A stretch of DNA of 64,000 nucleotides from assembly GCF_019059575.1 (NCBI RefSeq), contig NW_024881521.1, positions 1,103,297-1,167,296 of the forward strand. The letters run 5' to 3'. A model generated the notes under the pieces. The model had not been told where the DNA came from. It saw only the letters and a program-made list of their open reading frames with translations, and did not search any database. The stretch is from Amphibalanus amphitrite (lineage: Eukaryota > Arthropoda > Thecostraca > Balanomorpha > Balanidae). Of the stretch, positions 19,520 through 33,337 are shown piece by piece; position 1 is the stretch's first letter; every line of letters starts with the position of its first letter. Both the position numbers and the translations under genes were made by a program.

Positions 19520-20717
19520 CGATCTGATTAGACTTGTTTGTTTTTAAAAATCTGCGTTGTAGACCAATGCATGAGGAGTGTGGTTCTCCTTTCTGAGCAA
19601 CGATGCCGGCCCGGGCTCAAATATATCGTGACATATCTTCGGCCTCCTACGTTTTTGCATCAGAGTCTTGAGTACGAACTGCGAAGCACTCTGCTAGCCT
19701 AATTACTACCGTAATAGCAAAATGCAGGGATGCGTAACGATCATTTAGCCTTCATCGCCCGAGCAATTTAACAACTCTGATGCACATAAGTCATATGTTT
19801 GACAGCTTAAATACAGTTCGACAGTATTAACCCTTATTTGAACGTACAGTAATTGTGCCCGGGACTGTATGGTGGCGGTCACTTGGGTCACGCGTGGAGA
19901 GATTTACGCGTGACCCAAGGGGACGCACGCCCACTCCTGCCGTACACAAAATCTTCGTGCATTCCATTCCTTTGGAAGGGTGATGTTTTTACGTGACATG
20001 AGCAACAGCATTTTAGTCCAATATTCTGTTTCACCTCATATCCCGTTTATCCGTAAAATAAATTGCCACCGTCACCGTCATACCCAAAACATTACCGGGT
20101 TTCTCTAAATCTGCCTCCTTCAGATGGGGACGGACATCCACAAACAAAGTCCTCCGACCCAGTGCCCTGTCCCCGCCCTCAACTGTCGCCATTTTCCGAT
20201 CATCAGCGATCCCCAGTGGTGCGACTGTCATCGCCGGTAATTGGTCCGTCACTCGGTCCGCCAGAGGACGTCACTCCGACGCGTCACTCCGAGGTAGCGG
20301 GAGAGACAGAGACGCTATGTCACTTCTGATGGCTTCACGCTGAGACAGTTGAGAGGAACAGAGATTTGATGGTTTTTCGATTAGATAAAGGAGCGGAAAA
20401 TGGAACGACTTCAGACAAAATTTCGGGACAGTTGATTGAATTGAATGAATTCAGACCAAAATCATACAGAAAATTTATGGTAGCAAGTGAGTTCGAGCGG
20501 GTAACTAGAAGAGAAGTTTTTTAAATCGCCCATAGCTTAATTTCTCCATAGCGAAGCTCGTCCGGTAATACTTGCCGGCGCCAGCCAGCCCTCATCCGTC
20601 ACAGTTGATCTGGATCTCGGTGACCGTCGTAAACGGTTCAACCTGTGCTGGTCCGCCTGTTCCATCTGAGACGGCGGACATTTGTGGCCGCCCTGAGGAA
20701 CAGATGACACCCGATCC
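19520..20717. other. Intergenic stretch with one strong hairpin
   Basis: No gene is supported here. The notable item is a perfect 14-base inverted repeat at 19882-19919. The rest is ordinary unique-looking sequence up to the Gypsy insertion. Confidence 0.6.
19882..19919. repeat. Perfect 14-bp hairpin
   Basis: CTTGGGTCACGCGT (19882-19895) and its exact reverse complement (19906-19919) flank a 10-base loop. It lies 360 bases past the KIF21 poly(A) signal. Function unknown. Confidence 0.85.
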
Positions 20718-20973
20718 TGTTAGGTCTTCTTGGTGCTGAGAAATGCCACATGGAACCGGCTACGTGTATTGGCGGTTCACAATATAAACCAAAGAAGGAG
20801 CACAGACATGTTCGGACTCAGCCCGGCCAGAATCAATCCATCGACCCTGTTCATTCATACAAATCCAAAGTCGTAACCATGGAAACGGTAAACACGTGAA
20901 ATAATATGCGAGGTCCAACACCATGGCAAATGCCAATACAATAACGTCTCCCGACTAACTAGGAAACCTCACA
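20718..20973 (-). repeat. Gypsy 3' LTR
   Basis: 256 bp, TG...CA ends, downstream end of the minus-strand element. Its first five bases (element sense TGTGA) supply the stop codon of the polyprotein. Confidence 0.95.
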
Positions 20974-23900
20974 TCTCCCCCCGGGTCGACCGGTAGGTCT
21001 TCAGCTCCGGGTCGACCTGTAACCTCCCCGGGGGCTGACGCCGTCGGCCGGTGCGCCGCGGTGCCATTGTCTCCGGCGGCATCTCCGAGAACCGCACCGT
21101 CTTTCGAGTTGGGGCGGGCGTCCCGTCCTTGTTGTCTCTGCGGGCCAGACCTCCTCGTGTTGCGATGATTGGGCGGTAGGGGCGGATGAACCTCCTGTTA
21201 CGCCACAAGATACGGCCGCTCGGCGTCTTGACGAGGTAGTCTCGGCGGCGTCCGATGCCCACCACGAGTCCCATCTTGTCCCACAGGCCCGTGGTCGAGT
21301 CCTGGACGGAGACGTGCGCGCCGATGCGCAGTGGCCGCAATGGCTTGGCTCGCTCGTTGTACGCTTCTTCCGCTTTCTTCTGTCTCTCCTCTCCCTTTCG
21401 GTCGCAGTCTTCTGCGGCCTTCTGCCAGACTTTGTCGAAGGCTCGACGATGCATCGGGACTGCCGACCGCACTGGATGCCCATACAGAATTTGGGCGGGA
21501 GAGCGTCCGTCTGCCCCAGGTGTATTTCTGATCTCCAGGATGCCTCGAGCGAACTCGTCACAGTCCGTGTTCCCAGCCACCGACGTCTTCTGCAGGAGGC
21601 GTTTGACGAGCTTGACTGCGGCCTCGGCGTGGCCGTTCGACTGTGGATAGTGAGGGCTTGAGAGCACGTGCTCGACCCCCCAGCGTTTCAGGAAGTCCCT
21701 CGTGTGATGCGCAGAGAACTGTGGCCCTCCGTCGCTTCTCAGAATGTTTGGCACGCCTGTGGAAGAGAAAATCTCGCGCAGGTAGCGGACGAGAGTTCGT
21801 GATGTTGCTTCCCATTTGCAGGAGACGACGATTGGCCAGCCAGAGAGTCGGTCGGCGTACACGAGGAATGTCTTCCCTGCGTGCTGGAAGAAATCCGCCG
21901 ATACCGACTGGAACACCCTCGTCGGCAGAGGGTCGGTCATGAGCGGCTCCTTCGGAAGGCTGGGTAGCCGCTCGTGACAGAGCTGGCATGATGTCACGAG
22001 GTTGTCGATTTCTTGACAGATGTTGGGCCAAAAGACGGACTGCCTGGCGCGCCGCTTCGTCCGGGCCACGCCTTGATGGCTGTCGTGGAGACGGTCCAGC
22101 ACTTCTCGTCGGAGACTGTGCGGAATGATCAGTCTGGCCCCGCAGACGAGGAGTCCGTCGTCCACGGAAAGTCGCTCGCGGACGCTCCAGTAGGGGTGAA
22201 TCACGCTGGAGAGGTCCGCCTTGTGATCAGGAAACCCGTGCAGGACTACATCTGTCAGCTTTTGGTAGGTCTCGTCCGTTCTGGCGGCCTCCCTGATCTT
22301 GTCTAGAATGACGTCACGAAATGGTGGACCTTCTCCGTCGTCGTCTTCGCCGTTCCTGATGTGTGCCAGCAGGACGCTGCGCGTCTGGTGTGCCACTTCG
22401 TGCTCTGCTTCTTCGTCCTCGGGACTCGGGTGGTCCACCGGTGCTCTTGATAGTGCGTCTGGGAGTTGATGCGTCTTGCCAGCTTTCCACACTGCTGTGA
22501 AGCTGTAGGACATGAGTTTTTCCCGCAGTCGCTGGAGCCTTGGGTTCTCTATCTCTGGCAGAGACTTGGTGTTCAGGATGGGAACCAGAGGTCTGTGGTC
22601 GGTGATGAGTCTGAACTCCGGCATCCCGGCCAGGTAGACGTGGCACTTGCGCACTGCCCACGTTACTGCCAGCATCTCGAGCTCCACTACAGCGTACCGT
22701 GACTCGACGTCAGTGAGAAATCTGGAGCCACACTGCACTAGCTTCCAGTCCTGACCGTGACGCTGCAGCAGCGCGTAGCCCAAACCTTTGAGTCGCGAGG
22801 CGTCTGTGTGGACTGTTGTTGGCAGCGATGGGTCGAAGTAAGCCAGGATCGGTGGCTCGATGAGCGTTGCTTTGACGGCTTCAAACGCTGCCTGGTGTAC
22901 TGTAGTCCATGCCCAGTGGTTGCGGGGTCTTAGCAGGTCTCGCAGAGGCTCGGCCGTTCTGGCTGTGTCCGTTGAGAACGCTCCGAGCTGGTTCACTAGT
23001 CCCATGAAGCTTCTCAGGTCGGTGAGATTCTCTGGGGTCGGGAAGTCGGCTATCGCCCGCACCTTGCGCTGGTCTGCCGTGTAGCCGTCAGGACTGATGA
23101 CGTATCCGCAGAAGTCCAGCGTCTCGGCGGCAAACGTCACCTTCGCCGGGTTCAGGGTGATTCCGTGGCTGTCGCACCGCTGGAGGATCTGGATAACATG
23201 CTGGAGGTGGTTTGAGTAGTCGTCGTCAAATGCCAGGATGTCATCTACCACCTTGCTCGTTCTCGGCACGCCAGCTAGTGCTGTGTCTCCGCGCCGTCCG
23301 TACTCGTCACCGGACGTGCAGAGGCCCATGACGGCGCGCTTGAACCTGAAGCGCCCCCAGGGTGTTATAAAACACGTCAGGTCTTGGTCCTCCTCTGCGA
23401 TCGGGATCTGAAAGTACCCTGACTTCGCGTCCAACTTCGTGAAAAATCGGCTGCCTTGCTCGATTCCGGTGACGGCATCGTGAGGAGTGGTGACAGGATG
23501 GGCTCCACGTCGGACGTAGAGGTTGAGTTTGGTCAGATCCACGCACATCCGCACGGAAGTCTTGCCGCCGCTTCCGTCTGTCGGCGGCTTCGGTACCGGA
23601 ACCATCGGGTGACACCACTCGGTCGGGTGGGACACGGGCATGATGACGTCTTGTGCGATCAGATCGTCCAGCTGGCGCTTGATGTCGTCTTTCCATGCGT
23701 GCGGGATGTTTCTGGCGGCTGTCACCGCGTACGGGCGAGCATCTGGCTTTAGTTCGATCCGCATTGGGCCGCCTGCCATCTCTCGTAGTGGTGGCTGAGT
23801 GTTGAACACCATCGGGAACGCCTTCTTCAGAGCGTCTAGATGCTCCTGCCTCTGTGCTGGAGTCGGATCACCTTTCCTTGGATCCCATGTGGGGAGAGAT

Positions 23901-25471
23901 GAGTCGCCATCCACCGCCGTGTGAGAGCGCGCCGTTACCGGCGCTGCTGTCGTGTGCCCGGTAGCAGGAGGCGACGTTCCGGTTGCTTCCGTGATGCCGT
24001 AGATCTGCTTCGGAAAGTCCGGCGAGATTATCCCCAGGGCGATGGCGTCGTACCATGAGAGGAGGGCTGCCTGGAGACCCGGTATGACGGTTACGGTGGT
24101 GGACGTTTGGCGCTGTCCCATGGTGAGTGTGCACTGGAGCGAGCCGGCACACTTCAACTGGTGTCCTCCAGCGGCCAGGAGCCGGTCTGCCGGCTGTGTC
24201 AGATGTGCTGTGTCGATGCCAATCCGCTCTGCTTCTCTGGAGCCGATGACAGAGACTTCGGCTCCAGTGTCTGGCGTCCACAGTAGTGATCCCTGTCCAC
24301 GCTGATGACTAACCAGGAGGGAGACTTGTGGTGTTTTCTTTGCTGTGACGCCTAGGATTTGCACGCCGTTCAGGTGGGGTCCGTCAGATGTCTGGCTGTC
24401 TTCAGAGCCTGACCGCGTGTGCCTCCGCCTAGATCTCCTGCAGACGGATGTGTAGTGCCCTTTGATGCCGCATGATCGGCACGTGGTGCCTCTGGCAGGG
24501 CAGGAGGCTAGCTGCTCCTTGGTGTGCCATGGTCCGTCGCAGTAGCCGCATCGCCTGCCACGGCTGGCAGATCGGTAGTCCCGTCGGTCGTTATCATAGC
24601 CTCTCTCCCGGTTGTCCTGGCCGTCCCGTCCGTACCGGCCTTCTCGGTACGTGTCTCGGGCGTCTGGACCGTGACTCCGGCCGGCTCTGCTGTCCCGGCT
24701 TCGTCGCTGCCGGTAGGCGGACACGGGGCGAGCGTGACTACCACGGATCGCTTCACTGTCCTGCGTCGCGTTTTCTCTTGCCCGACAGATGTCGATCGTT
24801 TTTTGCAGTGTCAATGACGATTCGGCGAGGAGGAGTCGCACTGTTTCCTCACATCTGATGCCCGTCACGATCCTGTCTCGGAGCCGGTCGTCTGCGCAGT
24901 GGACGCAGAAGTCGCAGAACTCTGCCAGTTCCTTTAAGGCCATTACATACTCGTCGAATGGCTCGCCGTCTGCTTGCTGTCTGGTATGGAACTCTTTTCT
25001 GTCGACGATGACGTTCCTTTGGCTCCTGAGGTGACTTTCCATCTTTGTTAGCAGAGTGTCGATAGGTGTGGCGTCTGTCACGTCCAGCGAGTAGCGTATT
25101 ACACGCGTCCATTCGTCGTCAAGGAGTGTTAATAAGGCCGCCCGCTGTTCAGGGATGTCGAGGGAGTCGAGGCCAGTGAGAAGACGGTAGCCTTTATACT
25201 TCTCACGCCATGACGAGAACTCTCTGAGGCTGGCCGAACAGACCAGACGCGGCGCTGGAGTGGCTGACGGCGGCAGGCGGGGTCTGCTGTTCGTGGTGTC
25301 CGATGTCTGGGAGTCGTCACCGTCTCCCGACGCGCTCCCTTGTCTGCCTCGTAGAGCCTGGGTGACGAGATCGGCCATCCGCTGCTCCCGCTGGTTGGCG
25401 GCCTCAGCCTGGTCCTTCAGCAGGCTGGTGAGACTGGCGATTGCAGCGGCGAATTCTTCTCCTGCAGACAT
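20969..25471 (-). CDS. Gag-pol polyprotein of Gypsy-type element
   Basis: One 1500-residue ORF; I start it at the ATG at 25471 because the codon before it is GTG. Residues about 1-300 are gag, with a charged Arg/Asp-rich end. Two Cys-His knuckles follow at about 308-345 (second: [14 protein letters not shown]). The aspartic protease has [11 protein letters not shown] near 400. Reverse transcriptase spans about 560-800, with [10 protein letters not shown] near 681 and VVDDILAF near 742 as the catalytic box (the usual Tyr is Val). RNase H starts near 888 at TDAS. Integrase has an HHCC finger at about 1130-1167 and Asp, Asp, Glu near 1193, 1247 and 1283. There is no frameshift between gag and pol and no chromodomain was recognised. 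The reading frame runs through the purine tract and stops inside the LTR. Confidence 0.96.
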   Translation of the reverse strand: MSAGEEFAAAIASLTSLLKDQAEAANQREQRMADLVTQALRGRQGSASGDGDDSQTSDTTNSRPRLPPSATPAPRLVCSASLREFSSWREKYKGYRLLTGLDSLDIPEQRAALLTLLDDEWTRVIRYSLDVTDATPIDTLLTKMESHLRSQRNVIVDRKEFHTRQQADGEPFDEYVMALKELAEFCDFCVHCADDRLRDRIVTGIRCEETVRLLLAESSLTLQKTIDICRARENATQDSEAIRGSHARPVSAYRQRRSRDSRAGRSHGPDARDTYREGRYGRDGQDNRERGYDNDRRDYRSASRGRRCGYCDGPWHTKEQLASCPARGTTCRSCGIKGHYTSVCRRSRRRHTRSGSEDSQTSDGPHLNGVQILGVTAKKTPQVSLLVSHQRGQGSLLWTPDTGAEVSVIGSREAERIGIDTAHLTQPADRLLAAGGHQLKCAGSLQCTLTMGQRQTSTTVTVIPGLQAALLSWYDAIALGIISPDFPKQIYGITEATGTSPPATGHTTAAPVTARSHTAVDGDSSLPTWDPRKGDPTPAQRQEHLDALKKAFPMVFNTQPPLREMAGGPMRIELKPDARPYAVTAARNIPHAWKDDIKRQLDDLIAQDVIMPVSHPTEWCHPMVPVPKPPTDGSGGKTSVRMCVDLTKLNLYVRRGAHPVTTPHDAVTGIEQGSRFFTKLDAKSGYFQIPIAEEDQDLTCFITPWGRFRFKRAVMGLCTSGDEYGRRGDTALAGVPRTSKVVDDILAFDDDYSNHLQHVIQILQRCDSHGITLNPAKVTFAAETLDFCGYVISPDGYTADQRKVRAIADFPTPENLTDLRSFMGLVNQLGAFSTDTARTAEPLRDLLRPRNHWAWTTVHQAAFEAVKATLIEPPILAYFDPSLPTTVHTDASRLKGLGYALLQRHGQDWKLVQCGSRFLTDVESRYAVVELEMLAVTWAVRKCHVYLAGMPEFRLITDHRPLVPILNTKSLPEIENPRLQRLREKLMSYSFTAVWKAGKTHQLPDALSRAPVDHPSPEDEEAEHEVAHQTRSVLLAHIRNGEDDDGEGPPFRDVILDKIREAARTDETYQKLTDVVLHGFPDHKADLSSVIHPYWSVRERLSVDDGLLVCGARLIIPHSLRREVLDRLHDSHQGVARTKRRARQSVFWPNICQEIDNLVTSCQLCHERLPSLPKEPLMTDPLPTRVFQSVSADFFQHAGKTFLVYADRLSGWPIVVSCKWEATSRTLVRYLREIFSSTGVPNILRSDGGPQFSAHHTRDFLKRWGVEHVLSSPHYPQSNGHAEAAVKLVKRLLQKTSVAGNTDCDEFARGILEIRNTPGADGRSPAQILYGHPVRSAVPMHRRAFDKVWQKAAEDCDRKGEERQKKAEEAYNERAKPLRPLRIGAHVSVQDSTTGLWDKMGLVVGIGRRRDYLVKTPSGRILWRNRRFIRPYRPIIATRGGLARRDNKDGTPAPTRKTVRFSEMPPETMAPRRTGRRRQPPGRLQVDPELKTYRSTRGEM
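20974..20984 (-). promoter_or_regulatory. Gypsy polypurine tract
   Basis: On the minus strand, GGGGGGAGA lies immediately before the 3' LTR, the expected primer site for plus-strand DNA synthesis. It is also coding (last residues RGEM). Confidence 0.8.
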
Positions 25472-25487
25472 CACGCTAAAAAATTCC

Positions 25488-25559
25488 TGCCTCCCCGAGA
25501 TTCGAACTCGGTACCCACGCGTGAAAGCCGGGCACGCTAATCGCTAGACCATCGAGGCA
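25488..25559 (-). tRNA. tRNA-Glu-like sequence (UUC) in the Gypsy leader
   Basis: This 72-base segment, read on the minus strand, has a 6-of-7 acceptor stem (TGCCTC with GAGGCA), an A-box-like TGGTCTAGCGATTAG, the anticodon loop CTTTCAC (anticodon TTC), and a perfect 5-bp T stem CCGAG/CTCGG around TTCGAAT. The anticodon stem CCCGG/GCGTG has two mismatches, so it is probably a pseudo-tRNA or tRNA mimic, not a working tRNA. TTTTTT (25478-25483), a Pol III stop signal, follows 4 bases after its end. The gag ATG is 16 bases downstream. Confidence 0.6.
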
Positions 25560-25814
25560 CTTGTAACCGAGTGGCGTATATTGTCTGCTATATCAACTCC
25601 AGTGTGTTCCGGCTGCGCTAGCGATCCTTTCGAGAGTAAGCACGGTACACAATGCGGCATTACAAATTCAGACATGCGATTTCACCTCACGATTGAACTT
25701 CCGCTGGCCACGACCGCAGTGAATGTCAATGTGTAACTCACGGCGATGAAGTGTCGGCCGTCGTAGAGAGGTAGGTGATGCCGATGTCGTTCTTGATTTG
25801 TGGTCGGGAGTCTT

Positions 25815-25837
25815 GGCTCAGCTTACCGACCGCGCCA
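25815..25837 (-). promoter_or_regulatory. Gypsy primer binding site
   Basis: On the minus strand, TGGCGCGGTCGGTAAGC begins directly after the 5' LTR, as expected for pairing with a tRNA 3' end. I cannot say which tRNA. Confidence 0.7.
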
Positions 25838-26093
25838 TGTTAGGTCTTCTTGGTGTTGAGAAATGCCACATGGAACCGGCTACGTGTATTGGCGGTTCAC
25901 AATATAAACCAAAGAAGGAGCACAGACATGTTCGGACTCAGCCCGGCCAGAATCAATCCATCGACCCTGTTCATTCATACAAATCCAAAGTCGTAACCAT
26001 GGAAACGGTAAACACGTGAAATAATATGCGAGGTCCAACACCATGGCAAATGCCAATACAATAACGTCTCCCGACTAACTAGGAAACCTCACA
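25838..26093 (-). repeat. Gypsy 5' LTR
   Basis: 256 bp and identical to the other LTR apart from one base. It would carry the element's promoter; no TATA box was assigned. Confidence 0.95.
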
Positions 26094-26098
26094 GATCC

Positions 26099-28644
26099 CA
26101 TCTCATCACAGACACCGGTCGAGAAATCCCCGACGCAGAGGGGCAGAGTCGTCACTACAGCGCGTGGGTCGATCTGAGCACCATTACCATACAGATGAGC
26201 GGCCGGCTAGGGCCGGCGGTGGACCCCTGGTGCTCCATCAGGCCCATGGCTGTGGGTAATGCCTCTGATACAATCAGTGAGAGCCCGTCACGGCGCGACC
26301 TTCTAATGCCTGTCTGACCTCCGAGCGTACCCCAAGTCGTAGCCGGTCAGCTTTCAACACGTAGACACAACATATCCGGGGACTATCTGCCCCGGACAGA
26401 CTGCTGACAAATACACATGGACGCTGCTTCAGTCAGGAAACGTCCATGGTCGGAACGCCCGGCGGCCGACTCATAACACAATCACCGACACAAACCACCG
26501 GTCCAGCGCGTTCCAGGCGCTTTGTTTCCGTTCAGTTGTTCCCTCAGTCAACACGGCTGCAGCTGTTTGTCGTCGACCGGACGACCACAGCTGAATGCCT
26601 GCCCACGATGTTTACCTCAGGGCAATTGTTCGGCTTCCTGCGCGGTTGTAACGCTCGTGCAGCGAACAAAGTGCCCGCGAGCGAGCCGGCCACGCATGTG
26701 CGTGAGGCCGTGAGGGCGCGGCACGTCTGCTGAGCGGTGCCAGCGGCGGTGACGGCGTCTGGGGGCGGGGCTTTCATTAGCTGGAACAATGGCTGGGCGC
26801 AGGCCGAGGTCAGGAGAAATGGAACGCGCTGAACACCTGCCTAAACAATCCATAACTAGCGGGCGAAGATGGCACTCAGGTCGATGTTTTAACCACATAT
26901 GGTCGGTGTGTTGTAAAAAAGGTCATTTGGGTAGCCTTTTAGCTTAATAGCACGCTGTCAGTTCCACTCTTCTTATCTGCTAATTCATCACGACCATTGT
27001 CATTTCCAAGCTGTCTCGATCTGCCAATAAAACAGCCACTGACACGCCTATCTGTGCGCGATCACCACCCGCCCTCCGGCCGCTCGTACCGCAGACCGCA
27101 GTCTGGACTCGTGATTAGCGCCACCCCATTACTGTCTTAGATTGACCGGAGTCTCTGGTCAGAACGTTCAGCTCATCAGCGTCCCCCTCTGCTGATTTCT
27201 CCCCGGGAGAGGACGGCCATCGTTAGAGGCACGCGCCCTCCCTGCAGTGCACCCCTGCACTGCACCGTGCACCCTGCAGCCTTCCAGTGTGTCCGGCAGC
27301 CCACCAACACGGGGACAAAGCAGCGAGCGGGCGGGGCGCTCGTGCGTGCCGGACTCCCAACGAAGGGTTAGTGAGCAGGATGACTGGACGAGAATTGAAC
27401 AGCGGTGCCCGCGGTGGACGAACCGCATAGCTAAGCGTAGGGTGGACAGGAGACGGGCTCCACAGGATGTGACGGAGCATCACTGATTGGATATGAGACG
27501 CCGGTTTAACGTTAGTCACTGCAGATGCTCAGAAGATGGCTTGTCCGCTACAACACATTCGGAGACTCATCGTCACGGGTCAGGGGACACGAAGGTCGTG
27601 GCCGGAACCGGGCACAGGCAGACGACCTCAAGGCTGAAGTGGCAGCGTATAATGACCTCCAAGTGCCATGGAGCTTAGACTAAAGTTCACTGGTCACCAG
27701 AAAAATACAGAACATTTAAACGGTCACGGGTTTGCCACGTGTCTAACCAGTTATCTCGTCTTTCTCACCGGCTCACGAGGTCAATGCCACCTGAGTCCGT
27801 TGGGATCCCCTGCCAGCTGACCCGGAATTGGGCGTCACCGACGCCATGGACACGTGATCCCTTCCGGGCTCGGCACCCGCCAGACGGAGACCTTGGCACA
27901 CCTGAGACGCCCGGCAGTTCGTGTTCAGTCAGTCGGTCGGGCGGCGGCAGAGGCGGCGGGGAGGCTGGGACGCACAAGGTCCGACTCTAATGGATCCATT
28001 CAAAGCCCCGACGTCTCCACAGCACACACATGGGTCAGTTTCATAGATGGTGTTGTCGTGATAGACGAAAACGTATTTGGGTACGACAAATTCTTCTTGC
28101 TGACGCGAGGTCGTCTATTCACTGGCCGGGTGTTATTGCGACGCTTGTAAGCAGTAATTACCTACCTTGTTACATAACGTGTCGTGGAGATTAATTCTGT
28201 GAAATGCCTTGACATTCAAGGTAATAGCCGTATCATGTTCAATGTCATGGGATGGCTTTTGCGACAGCATTGACTGATGTGAATGACCGTGCTAATGATA
28301 CATCCAACAAACAGCACCACGGTGGGTAGGCGATTGAGCACTAAAACAGGTAGGTATGATTTGTGACTCGTTTTAATCACGAACCCTTCCGTGCAATCTC
28401 GCCCTATTGGTTATCGCTTGCCGCAAATCACGTGCACTCCCCGTTCTCCTCTATATATTCAGCTTATCGGACCTCATCCATCATCTAGCTCTGCCTGTTC
28501 ATTTCCTCCCGTCCTCTACCTGTCCACCTCCCTCTGTCACTGCACCTCTACCCGTGTCGGTCGCCGCCCTCTCCCCGTATCGCAGCAATCGATCTGTCGT
28601 GCGGCGCGCGATAGCACCTCGCCTGTCACCGGGGACACCGCCCC
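26099..28644. other. Intergenic stretch without a supported gene
   Basis: Short open frames occur on both strands but none shows a family motif or paired splice signals. Nothing else was recognised. Confidence 0.6.
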
Positions 28645-28995
28645 GCCCAGCGGAGACGGAGACTGTCAGACGGGGACGGAGACGGAAACAGGGAGACGGA
28701 GACGGAAGTCGAGACTGAGACGGGGACGGAGACGGAGGCGGAGACGGAGACGGAGAAGACGGAATTCGGAAACACTTCGGTGCGGGGACGGAGACTAGAA
28801 CGGTCGACGGAGACAGCGACGGAGACGGGGAATGGACGGAGAGACTAAGACGGAGACAGTAACAGAGATTGAGACGGAGACGAAGAGACTGAGACGGTGA
28901 CAGTCACAGAGACGGAGAAAAAGACGGAGATGTAACTGGAGACAGAGGAGGAGACGGTGACGTTGACGGAGACGGTGACATTGACGGTGACGGAG
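28645..28995. repeat. GACGGA-rich degenerate simple repeat
   Basis: About 350 bases are built of GAGACG/GACGGA hexamers with drifting interruptions, becoming GACGGTGACA-like at the right. It gives spurious Arg/Ser-rich open frames on both strands. Confidence 0.9.
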
Positions 28996-29868
28996 ACAGG
29001 TAAGGGAGACTCCATCCGTGCTGTGTCGCAGTAGGTGCAGAGACCGTTTCTCTCGGTCACCGAGCGTGGGCGGTAGGCTCATCAAGAGGTCAAGGGCGAG
29101 CCCTGAGCCCGATATAGCGTTGAGTGAAACTTTCAGTCCTTTTGTGCAGGTAAAGCGCAGGTGTTTATTATAAAAAAATGCACCGACCACCCCTGCAAAG
29201 CTGCATTGTGAAATAGGATGGGCCAGTGGCATGACTAGTCGAACGAGCTGAAACTGATTTGCATGCCGTAAAGGTATAGCCTAGGTATGTCTGATCGATG
29301 TAGGCGGCACTGAGGAACAGTATCAGACAAATAAGGTTCGCAGTTTGCTGGAGATGATTAGGGCACTAACTCGTAAATTAGTGGTTATGCTACCTTAACT
29401 GTTGCCGGTCGTATTGTTTGTGTGGTATTCCGTATTTCTAATTGACATATGATTTTATTGCCACCGTAACTATTGTTACACATACCGATCTTGAAGGAAA
29501 GTCGACACATAAAAGTTACGACTTTTCGTATCAGTATCACAGCCTAATTCGGTTGCAGACAACCAAGTGTATCGTCCAGTCCACTGTCTACTGGCCAGTG
29601 GTCATTAGCAGGCATTTATTTTGTCACGGACGGCTGTCCGCCTTCCTCATTCTTGTTCCATGAGCACATTTCTCCTGGTTAACACGCGAACACCAAAGTT
29701 GTAATCGTCAACCTTTGACTCATTGTCATTCGGCAGCTGGTGCACGACGGTGCACCGTTTTCCCGGAAATGCTGTGCCGCTGTACACGACGAGATATTGT
29801 TTGTTCCGCATTGCAAGAAATTGACTCGCGAATGCACCTTGCACATTTCAGTAGACACAGCGTTATGT

Positions 29869-30343
29869 TTAAAGGGACCCTCCCACCTTAACATTAGTTT
29901 TGAGTTGAGATAGCCAAGTTTGCGGCCAGGCTCAGAAACCACCATTTATCCTGGTCGCAACCCCCGCAGCTTTATGGTGTTCAAGAAATTTCTTCCCTTT
30001 ACTTGCAAGGTGGGACCAGCGTGGTCCCTATCTCTTAACCATTACGGGAATCTGATGACGTCATCAGGCTTTCGAACGTCCGTTAAATGTTTGACTAAAA
30101 CGTTTTGTAGCACGCGGTGGTATATGCTGCTTTGCGCGCAACAAATGCCGCACTTTCAAATAAAGTCGCTAGGAACAGCGGAGATCCCAAAAAGTAAACA
30201 AAAGTAAAAGTCTAATATCTTGAAAACAGGTGAATATTTTTCGATGAAATCTGGTAGATATTCGTTTTTGCTCTTTCTGAGCCGAGCGACATCACTTTCA
30301 TGCCAATTCATTAACTTTTTTGAAGGTGGGAGGGTCCCTTTAA
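29869..30343. mobile_element. TTAA-flanked MITE (piggyBac-like)
   Basis: A 467-base element (29873-30339) has perfect 17-base inverted ends, AGGGACCCTCCCACCTT at the left and its reverse complement at the right. A TTAA lies directly outside each end (29869-29872 and 30340-30343). TTAA target duplication is the hallmark of piggyBac elements. No transposase ORF is present. Confidence 0.82.
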
Positions 30344-32420
<2,077 letters not shown>

Positions 32421-33047
32421 CTGAAACACTGATAGACGCGCCAGCTAATCCGGGCCACACTCTAGCCCGACCTCACCTTACGCCAGCTAAAGCTCCACTA
32501 AAAGCCGCGTACTCGCGTGAGTGAATCCTCTTTCAGCCTCCTCACGGCGCAGTAGACACAATCCCACCCCGCCGCCTCACCTCGACCCAGCTAACACCTT
32601 CGGCGCACCGGCCGGGTTGAGGACCCCGGCCGCCGGTTTGGGGGCCCCTGATGAGGCGGCATGAGCTGGCGTACGCTAAAAGGTACGCTAGGCGCGGGTC
32701 GCTGGAGGCCAGCGGTGGCCAGTCGGGCGGCGGCGGCGGCGGTGGCAGCGGCACGTGAGGACCAGTCGTCATCCAGCGGCCGTGGAGGTGGGGTGACACG
32801 GCGCGCGCGCGCGGAGGAGAGGAGTGACGCGGTAGCTGGAAGAAGTGTGATTCAGGCGGGAGAGAGGTGGTGACGAATTAAAGAGACGAGGTGGTCCGGA
32901 GGAAACACGTCAGCATTCCTGAGGGCACACGTGTTGTGAGTTTTGTGACCGAGTACCGGTGAATGGGTGTGGTGCAGTTTTAGTGAACACCTGGTGATCA
33001 AATAACCACCCCAAACCAGCTTGGCGAGCTCAGGTGATGGTCCGTGA
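32421..33047. other. Possible 5' region of the tetraspanin-like gene
   Basis: GC-rich sequence lies just before the first candidate exon. It holds a CG-dense GGCGGCGGCGGCGGTGGCAG run. No start codon in frame with the downstream exon was found, so it is left undefined. Confidence 0.35.
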
Positions 33048-33337
33048 CCCACACACCAGATTCCACAGTCGCTGCTGACCAGTGCGCTTACAAAGGAGCG
33101 CGACCCGACCCCGGGTCACCGTCTATTCTCTCCGCTCTCGGGCGCCGCTCGGGCGCCCCACATCGTCACCACGGCGTCCGACCAGGACCGGGAGGCCCGG
33201 GAGGAGCTGGTGCTGGCGCCCAGCCCGCGCAGCACCTCCCCTCTTCACTCGGGCTACGCCAACGGAAACGGAAACGGGAACGGAAACGGAAACGGGTTCG
33301 GCCATGACAAGGATATCTACCTGGCCAACGGCGACAG
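33048..33337 (+). CDS. Candidate exon, N-terminal part of a tetraspanin-like protein
   Basis: A stop-free frame from 33048 reads through APHIVTTASDQDREAREELV, then LAPSPRSTSPLHSGYANGNG and an (NG)6 run, then HDKDIYLANGD, ending at a strong GTGAGT donor in phase 2. No ATG is in frame, so an acceptor must lie at its left. CCACAG at about 33063-33068 or CAG before 33186 are the possible sites, and the left border is uncertain. The phase agrees exactly with the exon at 35371. Cytoplasmic N-terminal tail if the protein is a tetraspanin (inference). Confidence 0.55.
33254..33297 (+). repeat. AACGGA hexanucleotide run inside the candidate exon
   Basis: Six near-perfect AAC-GGN units encode an Asn-Gly repeat in the frame of the exon. 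The run stays in codon register, as coding microsatellites usually do. Confidence 0.75.

Larger units (their letters stand above)
20718..26093 (-). mobile_element. Complete Ty3/Gypsy-type LTR retrotransposon
   Basis: This 5376-base element has 256-bp LTRs that begin TGTTAGG and end CTCACA on the plus strand. It is flanked by the 5-base target duplication GATCC (20713-20717 and 26094-26098). The LTRs differ at one position (C/T near 20736/25856), implying a very recent insertion. Between them is one intact gag-pol ORF in the order protease, reverse transcriptase, RNase H, integrase, which is the Gypsy order. A primer binding site starting TGGCGCGGTCGG abuts the 5' LTR, and a GGGGGGAGA purine tract abuts the 3' LTR. 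No envelope ORF is present. It looks competent to transpose. Confidence 0.96.

Noticed and set aside
21001..25320. Many 60-190 codon frames opposite or within the Gypsy ORF
   Set aside because: Shadow frames of the GC-rich gag-pol sequence.
28391..29232. Arg-rich plus frame and Ser/Val-rich minus frame
   Set aside because: They come from the GACGGA simple repeat and lack splice or domain support.
32661..32873. 70-codon plus-strand frame before the tetraspanin-like exon, with an Ala run
   Set aside because: Not in frame with the downstream exon and ends in a stop before it. GC-rich composition explains the openness.
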